13,402 bases of DNA from Actinomycetes bacterium (lineage in GTDB: Bacteria; Actinomycetota; Acidimicrobiia; Acidimicrobiales; JAJYPT01): the NCBI GenBank assembly GCA_021795135.1, contig JAJYPT010000028.1:1-13402 (forward strand). The letters are read 5' to 3'. Below the pieces are notes generated by a model. The model was not told where the DNA came from. It saw only the letters and a list, made by a program, of their open reading frames with translations, and searched no databases. The position numbers and the translations under genes were made by a program. Below are positions 6,829 through 12,945 of the stretch, piece by piece; the stretch's first letter is position 1, and every line of letters starts with the position of its first letter.

Positions 6829-8327
6829 CAGATAGTTATGAGTCTTTAGTGCAAAAGTTTCAAGGTATTGAGGTAACAGTCATAGGAGATGTAATGGTTG
6901 ATTGTTATGTCAAAGGCCAAGTATCTAAAATTGCGCGAGAAGCTCCTGTTCCAGTTGTTGAAGTAGGAGACGAAGCTTACTTTGGTGGAGCAGCAGCAAA
7001 TGTTGCTATCAATCTATCTGCCTTGGGAGCCAAAGTAAATCTTATTAGCGTAGCTGGAGATGACTATTACTATTGTGTTTTGGAACAATACCTAGAGTCA
7101 AATGCTGTATCAACTCAAGAAATTATACTTGATAAAGATCGCAAAACTCGAATAGCTAAACGGGTTATGGTTGATTCTCAAGTATTGTTGCGCCTAGATG
7201 AAGGTAGTCAACAAGAGCTATCACTTGAGACTCAAAATAAGGTTTTAGAAAAACTTACCAAACTAAAAACTAATGATATCGTTATCATTTCTGACTATGC
7301 ACAAGGAATTTTTACCCCTAAAATCATTGAAGAATTAAGTTTTCTAAGAACCAAACATAAGTGGTTGTTGGTAGTTGACTCTAAAAATCTTCGCCGGTAT
7401 AAAAATATGAATCCTTCTGTTGTAAAGCCCAATTGGAATGAAACGTTAGCGCTTTTGGGGGCTGATTTACAAGATATAGATCCCTTAGACCGAGCAGAAG
7501 GGATTTGTAAGTATGGAGAAGGTATTTTAGATTTTACTGGGGCAAATATTGCTGCGGTTACTTTAGACACCGAAGGTGCGATAGTTTTTGAAAAACAAAG
7601 ACCACCTTATAGGACTTATGCTCATCCTGCTAAATATTCCCGCTCTAGTGGAGCTGGGGATACATTTTTGAGTGCTTTTACATTATCTTTAGCTAGCGGA
7701 GGGGATATGCCTGCTGCTGCAGAGATAGCATCTTTGGCTGCTGAGGTAGTTGTTGAAAAAGAACTTACTTCATTTTGTTCTAATTTAGAATTGAAACAAA
7801 AAATATCTAAAGATACCTCTGTTGTGCTAGATCTTGACTATTTGAGGTCCCAAATCAAACTACACAAAGATAGGGGTAAAAAAATTATCTTTACCAATGG
7901 TTGTTTTGACCTAATTCATCGTGGACATATTGATTTGTTGAATAGAGCAAAACAATTAGGGGATATATTGGTTGTTGGGGTAAATGATGATCAAAGTGTA
8001 GCTGCTTTGAAAGGTCCAACTCGACCTATAAACACTTTAGAAGATCGCCTTAGTGTATTGAATGCTTTGAGCTGTATAGATTATATAATCCCGTTTAGCC
8101 AAAATTCTCCAACTGAAATAATTACCCAAATCCAGCCTGATTTTTATATCAAAGGGGGAAACTACACCAGAGAAAATTTGCCTGAAGTTTCTTTAGTCGA
8201 ATCTTTTGGTGGGCAAGTAAAAATATTGCCGCTGAGCCAAGATCAATCCACTTCAAATATCATTGGTCGAATACGTTCAAGTTTTACACAAGAATATGAA
8301 GAGATCTCGCCGCGAGAGGTTGTCTAG
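6825..8327 (+). CDS. hldE: Bifunctional heptose-7-phosphate kinase / heptose-1-phosphate adenylyltransferase
   Basis: Catalyses two steps of nucleotide-heptose synthesis in the cytoplasm: ATP-dependent 1-phosphorylation of D-glycero-beta-D-manno-heptose 7-phosphate and, after dephosphorylation by GmhB, AMP transfer to give ADP-D-glycero-beta-D-manno-heptose. Residues 1-~320 are a PfkB/ribokinase-type kinase: VIGDVMVDCYV, then IAREAPVPVVEV, YFGGAAANVAINLSALGA, and the ATP/catalytic loop SSGAGDTF with D279. Residues ~345-485 are a cytidylyltransferase-like domain: FTNGCFDLIHRGHIDLL with the HxGH motif at H365-H368, VGVNDDQSVAALKGPTRP, and the closing STSNIIGRI. At 500 residues it is slightly longer than E. 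coli HldE (477), with a short extra C-terminal tail. It overlaps the upstream glycosyltransferase by ATGA, and the next glycosyltransferase starts within a few bases of its stop. Confidence 0.95.
   Translation: MTDSYESLVQKFQGIEVTVIGDVMVDCYVKGQVSKIAREAPVPVVEVGDEAYFGGAAANVAINLSALGAKVNLISVAGDDYYYCVLEQYLESNAVSTQEIILDKDRKTRIAKRVMVDSQVLLRLDEGSQQELSLETQNKVLEKLTKLKTNDIVIISDYAQGIFTPKIIEELSFLRTKHKWLLVVDSKNLRRYKNMNPSVVKPNWNETLALLGADLQDIDPLDRAEGICKYGEGILDFTGANIAAVTLDTEGAIVFEKQRPPYRTYAHPAKYSRSSGAGDTFLSAFTLSLASGGDMPAAAEIASLAAEVVVEKELTSFCSNLELKQKISKDTSVVLDLDYLRSQIKLHKDRGKKIIFTNGCFDLIHRGHIDLLNRAKQLGDILVVGVNDDQSVAALKGPTRPINTLEDRLSVLNALSCIDYIIPFSQNSPTEIITQIQPDFYIKGGNYTRENLPEVSLVESFGGQVKILPLSQDQSTSNIIGRIRSSFTQEYEEISPREVV
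8314..8319 (+). promoter_or_regulatory. Ribosome binding site deciding the GT2 start
   Basis: GAGAGG inside the end of hldE lies 9 nt before a TTG at 8329. The ATG at 8296 in the same frame has no such site. This favours the TTG, one base after the hldE stop, as the real start. Confidence 0.45.
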
Positions 8328-8328
8328 A

Positions 8329-9132
8329 TTGAAAAAAGATGTAGACATTTTAATACCTAGTTTTGGGAGGACTTCTAGTTTATTTTTAACTTTGAATTCT
8401 TTGGCTTTTCAAAGTTTTTCTTCTTTTGATGTTATTATTTCTGACCAAAATTCTAATTTGGCAATTGAAGAACTAGAAGAATTTATTATCCTAAGAAGAC
8501 TTTTAGAACAAAATGGTCACAATGTTGAGGTTCGTAAAAACCTTCCTCGGAGAGGAATGGCTCAACAAAGGCAATTCCTTTTAGATTCTTCTAAAGCCGA
8601 CTTAGTTTTGTTTTTAGACGATGATGTAATTTGTGAGCCAGATTTAGTTGAGCGACTTGTAAATATGATTAGAATTCAACAATGTGGTTTTGTTGGATCG
8701 GCCCTTATTGGTCTTAGTTATGTCAAAGATCAAAGACCAGATGAACAAGACATAACTTTTTGGGATACTAAAGTAGAACCCGAACAAGTAAGTCCTAATT
8801 CTCAAAAATGGCAGCGACATAAACTTCATAACGCGGCCAACATATTACATGTTCAAAATAAATTACATATATCCAAACAAAACTCTAAAGCTTATAAAGT
8901 TGCTTGGGTTGGTGGATGTGTTTTGTATGATGCTAAGAAGCTAAAACAATGTGGAGGATTTTCTTTTTGGGAACAACTGCCTCTTGACCACAGTGGAGAA
9001 GATGTATTAGCCCAGCTAAGGGTTATGAAATCTTTTGGAGGCTGTGGGATTATTCCATCGGGTGCATATCATCAAGAATTTCCTACCACTATTAGAAATA
9101 GAGAGGTAGATGCCCCTTTGGTTTTAGTTTAA
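8329..9132 (+). CDS. Glycosyltransferase family 2-like protein
   Basis: Inverting GT-A glycosyltransferase acting on the cytoplasmic face of the membrane. From the TTG at 8329 it has 267 residues; an in-frame ATG at 8296 would give 278 and overlap hldE by 32 nt. Order of motifs: the nucleotide-binding first strand VDILIPSFGRTSSLFLTLNSL near the N-terminus (typical GT2 DVxIPTxxR), FDVIISDQN, the metal/donor DxD-type site D97-D99 in LVLFLDDDVICEPDLVERLV, and the late acceptor-side region VGGCVLYDAKKLKQCGGF followed by the general-base ED pair E224-D225 in SGEDVLAQ. No membrane anchor. It is the last gene of the plus-strand operon and runs 9 nt into the convergent GT9 gene. Substrate unknown, inferred to be a heptose-bearing glycan. 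Confidence 0.87.
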   Translation: MKKDVDILIPSFGRTSSLFLTLNSLAFQSFSSFDVIISDQNSNLAIEELEEFIILRRLLEQNGHNVEVRKNLPRRGMAQQRQFLLDSSKADLVLFLDDDVICEPDLVERLVNMIRIQQCGFVGSALIGLSYVKDQRPDEQDITFWDTKVEPEQVSPNSQKWQRHKLHNAANILHVQNKLHISKQNSKAYKVAWVGGCVLYDAKKLKQCGGFSFWEQLPLDHSGEDVLAQLRVMKSFGGCGIIPSGAYHQEFPTTIRNREVDAPLVLV

Positions 9133-10179
9133 ATTAAGTAATTCTAAACTATGTTCCAATACTTCTTGAGAAGATGCCTCATCAACCCAAGATGAGTTAT
9201 GCTTACATCTTGGTGCTTGGAAATTTATTCCACAATCAGGACATTCTAGACGCCAAGAAATAGCACTGCGATGAATTGCTGTAGTGGTGGGTGCTCCTGT
9301 GATGAAGTTTCCGCACCAATATATTCCAACAGTTGGTTTCCCAATGGCTACAGCTAGATGAAGGGGACCACTGTCATTTGAAATAACCAGACTTGATCTA
9401 GAAATAAGTCCAATAAGTCCACCCAAAGACAGCTGTCCTGCCAAAGAAGTAGCTGCTTCGCTCATAAATTTGGTAACTTTTGAAGTGATATGTTGTTCGT
9501 CTTTGGTGCCTGTAATAAAAATGTCGTATCCTTTTTTGCCAAGTTCGTTTCCCACTAAAGCAAATTTATCAATAGGCCATTGTCGTCTCTCATCACTAGC
9601 ACCTGGATGAATTATTACTATAGGTTTGTTTGATTTGGGCACTAGTGATAAAGATTCTTCTATATCTTGATCAGTAACAAAAACATTAGGTGAGATTTGG
9701 TCAGTTTTAGCATCTATCAAAGAGACAACTTCTAAATAACGAAGTATTTCTGATTGCCAATATATATAGGGAACTTCTATATCTAGTCCTTCAGCATCAG
9801 GCGTCTTTGAGCCTAGAGTGGTTTTTGCTCCTAGGGAATTTATAAAAGGATTTGAATAACGTCCCCCTCCGTGAAGCTGAATTGCAATATCAAAATTTTC
9901 TTGTCTCATTTGAGAAAAAAAATCATCCAGAGATTGACTATTTAGAGTTGAGTTATTCTCAAGAGAATAAATTCCTTCTATTGGAGGTATTACTATTACT
10001 CTATCTATTGGGCTGGGACGATTTTTTAAAAATTCATGGTGCCAAGGAGTTCCCAAGAGAACAAGTTCAGCTTCTGGATAAGTTTTTTTTAGAGCTTGTA
10101 AGGCAGGTAAGCTAAATATGAAATCGCCAAGTCTATTAGCTCTTAGTACAGCAATTTTTTTAATATTTGATAAGGGCAC
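9124..10179 (-). CDS. Glycosyltransferase family 9 (heptosyltransferase-like)
   Basis: GT-B enzyme of the WaaC/WaaF/GT9 family, which moves heptose (or a related sugar) from an ADP-activated donor to a lipid- or polymer-bound acceptor at the inner face of the membrane. Length 351 is normal. The N-terminal RANRLGDFIFSLPALQALK places D19 where WaaC has its catalytic Asp. The C-terminal donor domain shows IHPGASDERRQWP, FITGTKDEQ, and the SNDSGPLHLAVAIGKPTVGIY signature with D269 and H274. A Cys-rich segment follows: C313, C316 and C325 with H327. The start is GTG with a short AGG upstream. It lies 75 bp after the epimerase gene and next to hldE, which makes an ADP-heptose donor plausible. GT9 assignment is firm; the heptose specificity is inferred. 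Confidence 0.92.
   Translation of the reverse strand: MPLSNIKKIAVLRANRLGDFIFSLPALQALKKTYPEAELVLLGTPWHHEFLKNRPSPIDRVIVIPPIEGIYSLENNSTLNSQSLDDFFSQMRQENFDIAIQLHGGGRYSNPFINSLGAKTTLGSKTPDAEGLDIEVPYIYWQSEILRYLEVVSLIDAKTDQISPNVFVTDQDIEESLSLVPKSNKPIVIIHPGASDERRQWPIDKFALVGNELGKKGYDIFITGTKDEQHITSKVTKFMSEAATSLAGQLSLGGLIGLISRSSLVISNDSGPLHLAVAIGKPTVGIYWCGNFITGAPTTTAIHRSAISWRLECPDCGINFQAPRCKHNSSWVDEASSQEVLEHSLELLNLN
9125..9151. terminator. Weak hairpin at the convergent overlap
   Basis: TAGTTTA at 9125-9131 and TAAACTA at 9145-9151 form a 7-bp AT-only-rich stem over the two overlapping stop codons. It is the only inverted repeat at this convergent junction. It is weak and may not terminate on its own. Confidence 0.25.
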
Positions 10180-10221
10180 TTTTTACCTGCTTTGAAAGAT
10201 AAAAACAACAACCAAAATTGG

Positions 10222-10227
10222 ATTATA
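10222..10227 (-). promoter_or_regulatory. Possible -10 box for the GT9 gene
   Basis: A perfect TATAAT on the minus strand, in the 75-bp gap 43 bp before the GTG start of the GT9 gene. No good -35 is seen at 16-18 bp. GT9 may thus be transcribed both from here and by readthrough from the epimerase gene. Confidence 0.3.
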
Positions 10228-10254
10228 AAAGAATATGAATTAGAACGTTTGTAA

Positions 10255-11184
10255 TTAATATTGTATAGGAGATATTCCCCAATTTCCTTTAAAAGTATCA
10301 TTTGGTATTAAAGTAATTAATCCTAAACCACTTTGAAAAGCATTAGGAGCACAAGACATGGGTTCTATTGCTAAGCTTTTTCTTTGTTTATCTATAGAGA
10401 AAGTATCGCCTGAAAATAACATTAAAAACTCATATGAAGAATCCATCCAAAGTCTAATTTTCTTTTTCTTAGTTTTATCTGATAGATAAACATTGGCTAA
10501 TCCTGTTGTGTCTCTTTTTAAATTAGTAAAACAAGTATCTAGTTTTAGCTTTGCTATTTGTTTTTCATCCCTAAAATCGAATTCATCTTTATCTAGGTCT
10601 TTTTTAGAAATTGGGATTGAACTGGAATCAGAAATAAGTCTAGTTGTCCCAGGAGATTGCAAAAAACATTCATCAATATTGTTATCGTTAGAATTTATTT
10701 TGAGATAAGGATGATAGCCAATACCAAAAGGAGCAGGACATGAACCAATATTTGTTACTTTTGTATTTATTTTCAAGCCATTGTCTCCTAAATGATAGGT
10801 AATTTCAAAATAAAGACTAAAAGGATATCCAGGACTAGGTAATAATACATGGGTCATTTTTATTATATTTGATTTAATTTTGACCCCATCCCAATTTCGC
10901 CACCTTACAAGTCCATGAATGGCAGTGTTTTTATTTACTTCATTGATATCTAGTTGATATCGTTTTTCATCAAAGCAGTATTTTCCATCTTTTATTCTAT
11001 TAGGCCAAGGAGACAGGATTTGCCCTTGGCTATGATGGCTCATTTCATCTATAGGATAGGTATCTAAAATTTCATTATTTGCTATTGAATAGCTTCTAAT
11101 TCCTCCTCCAACTTGTACAAGTATTACTTTTTGATTCTTGTAATTGAGTTCATATTGAATTCCAGATGGGTATTTAGATGTCAT
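10255..11184 (-). CDS. Aldose 1-epimerase family protein (GalM-like)
   Basis: Mutarotase-fold enzyme expected to interconvert alpha and beta anomers of an aldose, or of a sugar phosphate, in the cytoplasm. It has 309 residues. The family's active-site residues are all visible: the substrate-binding PWPNRI with R63, H90 in AIHGLVRW, the general acid H158 in FGIGYHPYL, and the general base E274 in LAIEPMSCAPNAF. The protein is unusually Lys/Asn/Ser-rich between about 160 and 250, more so than its neighbours. It is upstream of and on the same strand as GT9, which links it to the sugar module; a role in setting the anomer of a pathway sugar is possible but not shown. No clear Shine-Dalgarno precedes the ATG at 11184. 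Confidence 0.88.
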   Translation of the reverse strand: MTSKYPSGIQYELNYKNQKVILVQVGGGIRSYSIANNEILDTYPIDEMSHHSQGQILSPWPNRIKDGKYCFDEKRYQLDINEVNKNTAIHGLVRWRNWDGVKIKSNIIKMTHVLLPSPGYPFSLYFEITYHLGDNGLKINTKVTNIGSCPAPFGIGYHPYLKINSNDNNIDECFLQSPGTTRLISDSSSIPISKKDLDKDEFDFRDEKQIAKLKLDTCFTNLKRDTTGLANVYLSDKTKKKKIRLWMDSSYEFLMLFSGDTFSIDKQRKSLAIEPMSCAPNAFQSGLGLITLIPNDTFKGNWGISPIQY

Positions 11185-11198
11185 TACTTTTAATTCAT

Positions 11199-11228
11199 TT
11201 CAAAAATAGAGGCGTTAATTCAAAAATA
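11199..11228. repeat. Phased 10-bp direct repeat between divergent genes
   Basis: TTCAAAAATA occurs at 11199-11208 and again at 11219-11228, exactly 20 bp apart, in the 88-bp gap between the divergent epimerase and dehydrogenase genes. A spacing of two helical turns would put both copies on one face of the DNA, as for a tandem operator. In an AT-rich genome chance is also possible. Confidence 0.4.
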
Positions 11229-11247
11229 ACATCTTTGATAGGTTCAA

Positions 11248-11253
11248 TATAAT
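11248..11253 (+). promoter_or_regulatory. Likely -10 box for the dehydrogenase gene
   Basis: A perfect TATAAT, 19 bp before the GTG start at 11273, which would give a very short leader that still includes AGGAG at 11263-11267. The -35 region (about 11225-11230) is poor and overlaps the second direct repeat, which could mean that a regulator acts here. Confidence 0.45.
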
Positions 11254-11272
11254 AAATCATTTAGGAGCAATA

Positions 11273-12139
11273 GTGAGTACTAAAAAAGCAATTGCAATAT
11301 TAGGTACAGGAATGATGGGTAACGCTATGGGACTTAGGCTCCTTGAAAGTGGTCATTCCTTGACAGCTTGGAATCGCAATTTAGATAAAACCAAGGATTT
11401 GGCAAAAGCTGGAGCCAAAATAGCCAATAGTCCCAAAGAGGCTTGTAGTGGAGCTGAAATAGTAATAACGATGCTTAGTGATGCTAAATCTACCTTAGAA
11501 GTTATGGATAACTTAGGCGCTATAGAACAGGTGCCAAAAGATGCAATTTGGATTCAAATGGCAACAGTTGGCTCAGAATCTATATATGAGTTGGAAGATT
11601 TAGCCAAAAAACACCAGATCCAATTTTTAGATTGTCCAGTATCGGGAACAGTTGATCCTGCTCGCAGTGGCAATCTTGTCATATTGGCTTCTGGTCAAAG
11701 TTCTACAATAGACCAAGCTAAGCCAGTTTTACAAGATTTAGGAAAATCAGTTATCAACTTAGGGCCAGTTGGGGCTGGAAGTAAAATGAAGTTAGTTTTA
11801 AATGATTGGCTTTTTGCCATAATAGCTGGGCTATCTGAAGCTATTGCACTATCTAAATCTTTGGGACTTGACCCCAACTTATTTTTAGAAGCCTTATCTG
11901 GAGGACCTTTAGATACTCCTTATGCCCATCTTAGGGGAAAATCAATGATTGAAGATAATTTCCCTCTTGCATTTACTCTTGAGATGGCAGCCAAAGATGT
12001 CGAGTTGATAAATCAAGCAGGAAAAAAAGCTGGCATTAGGCTATATCTTGCTCAAATGGTGGCAGATTTGTTAGAAAGAGCAGTTAGTAGCGATTCCCAA
12101 CAAGACTTGGGAGCACTATATAGACAATGGAAGAAATAA
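11273..12139 (+). CDS. Beta-hydroxyacid dehydrogenase, 3-hydroxyisobutyrate dehydrogenase family
   Basis: NAD(P)-dependent cytoplasmic dehydrogenase/reductase of the 3-hydroxyisobutyrate, tartronate-semialdehyde and glyoxylate reductase family. Length 288 is typical. The Rossmann start IAILGTGMMGNAMGLRLLESG has the dinucleotide loop G11-x-G13-x2-G16. The substrate-binding signature DCPVSGTVDPARSGNLVILASG is at about 123-144. The catalytic region GPVGAGSKMKLVLN holds K173 and N177 at the family positions. The C-terminal helical domain follows to the end. The start is GTG with AGGAG five bases upstream. It is divergent from the epimerase gene and not obviously part of the glycan module. Which hydroxyacid or semialdehyde it uses cannot be read. 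Confidence 0.9.
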   Translation: MSTKKAIAILGTGMMGNAMGLRLLESGHSLTAWNRNLDKTKDLAKAGAKIANSPKEACSGAEIVITMLSDAKSTLEVMDNLGAIEQVPKDAIWIQMATVGSESIYELEDLAKKHQIQFLDCPVSGTVDPARSGNLVILASGQSSTIDQAKPVLQDLGKSVINLGPVGAGSKMKLVLNDWLFAIIAGLSEAIALSKSLGLDPNLFLEALSGGPLDTPYAHLRGKSMIEDNFPLAFTLEMAAKDVELINQAGKKAGIRLYLAQMVADLLERAVSSDSQQDLGALYRQWKK

Positions 12140-12140
12140 G

Positions 12141-12154
12141 GTCTTTATAAAGAC
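12141..12154. repeat. 14-bp perfect palindrome after the dehydrogenase gene
   Basis: GTCTTTATAAAGAC begins 1 bp after the stop codon. As a hairpin it leaves almost no loop (five pairs around TATA). The nearest T-run, CTTTTT, is about 8 bp downstream. It may be a weak terminator or a protein-binding palindrome. Confidence 0.4.
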
Positions 12155-12232
12155 TAAGGAGCTTTTTCAATAAATTTCCTAAAGTAGATTCTCAATGAGT
12201 CGATGTAATTAGTGCGAGCAAGTTCTTGAAAT

Positions 12233-12304
12233 GTTTACCCAAAAGTAGACAACAATTGAATCTAATTGTTACCTAAAGGTCCTAGACCAAAGGCAGGAGT
12301 AAGC
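12233..12304 (+). ncRNA. Possible structured leader (three-helix fold) upstream of the pilin
   Basis: Part of the 203-bp non-coding gap before the pilin gene. GUUUAC (12233-12238) can pair with GUAAGC (12299-12304) to close a domain. Inside are a perfect 7-bp stem AACAATT/AATTGTT (12251-12257 with 12264-12270) and either GGTC/GACC (12279-12282 with 12286-12289) or UCCU/AGGA (12280-12283 with 12295-12298). The domain ends 38 nt before the pilin ATG. The outline recalls small riboswitches placed before pilin genes, but I do not find the conserved core of the c-di-GMP-I class. Fold derived by eye; unproven. Confidence 0.25.
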
Positions 12305-12342
12305 CCGCTTTATATTTACTTTATTGAGAAAGAATCAAAACA

Positions 12343-12870
12343 ATGATAAAGATATTGAAAAAGCGGCTTAGTCAGGAAGAAGAAGGTTTTACCCTTATCG
12401 AACTGATGGTAGTTTTGCTTATCATAGCAATTCTGATGTTGATAGCAATTCCAACCTTTTTAGGTGCTAGAACCAAAGCCCAAAACAGGGGTGCTCAATC
12501 GGATTTGAGGAATGCACTTACAGCAGAAAAAACAGCCTATACAAGTGGGTCAAAATATGTTGCTGCAGGAACTGGAGTTTTAAGTAAGCTAGAACCAAGT
12601 TTGAAATGGACTGCAGGTGCTCCTTCAAAAACAGTTGCAAACCAAGTAGAAGCTTTAGCTAGTACTACTGGTAACACTACTTGTTTATACGCACAATCAG
12701 CTAGTGGTACTTATTATGGGATGGCAGATATAGCAACCGGTACTGGTGCTGGAACTTATTTTATTACTCTTACAGGAGCTCCTAGCGCCACTTGTGATGC
12801 TGCAGCCATCACTCCAGTTTCTACAACTAATCCTCCTCCTGCTGGAAGTTGGTCCACTAGTTCTTTCTAG
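12343..12870 (+). CDS. Type IV prepilin (major pilin-like)
   Basis: Structural subunit of a type IV pilus. The 175-residue precursor has a 15-residue positively charged-then-acidic leader ending QEEEG, and the class III signal G15 | F16-TLIE, with E20 as the essential Glu5 of the mature pilin. A hydrophobic helix of about 20 residues (LMVVLLIIAILMLIAIPTF) anchors it in the membrane and packs the pilus core. PTFLGARTKAQNRGAQSDLRNALTAE is typical of actinobacterial and other Gram-positive pilins. The globular part is Thr/Ala/Gly/Ser-rich and has only two cysteines, C114 and C151, likely to form a C-terminal disulfide. The Shine-Dalgarno is weak (GAGAAAG, far from the ATG). The gene precedes the prepilin peptidase, with a strong hairpin between them, which fits high pilin and low peptidase expression. 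Confidence 0.93.
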   Translation: MIKILKKRLSQEEEGFTLIELMVVLLIIAILMLIAIPTFLGARTKAQNRGAQSDLRNALTAEKTAYTSGSKYVAAGTGVLSKLEPSLKWTAGAPSKTVANQVEALASTTGNTTCLYAQSASGTYYGMADIATGTGAGTYFITLTGAPSATCDAAAITPVSTTNPPPAGSWSTSSF

Positions 12871-12900
12871 CATTTATAAGCAATAGGGAATTTTATACAA

Positions 12901-12931
12901 TAGTAAAGCCGGCCTAAGGTCGGCTTTACTA
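12901..12931 (+). terminator. Strong hairpin between pilin and peptidase genes
   Basis: A 14-bp stem, TAGTAAAGCCGGCC at 12901-12914 with 12918-12931 (one G-U pair), around a 3-nt TAA loop. It is the most G+C-rich stem in the window. The only T-run (CTTTACT) is within the stem, so it may be a partial terminator or an mRNA 3'-end protector that raises pilin over peptidase output. Confidence 0.7.
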
Positions 12932-12945
12932 GCTAAAGAGGCTTT

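Noticed and set aside
9852..10115. Plus-strand open frame antisense to the GT9 gene (87 codons)
   Set aside because: Lies wholly inside a well-supported GT9 coding region, has no family motif and no ribosome site.
12233..12304. A call of c-di-GMP-I (GEMM) riboswitch
   Set aside because: Overall outline and part of the 3' half are suggestive, but the GGCAAACC and GACGCAAAGCC core segments are not present; kept only as an unassigned structured leader.
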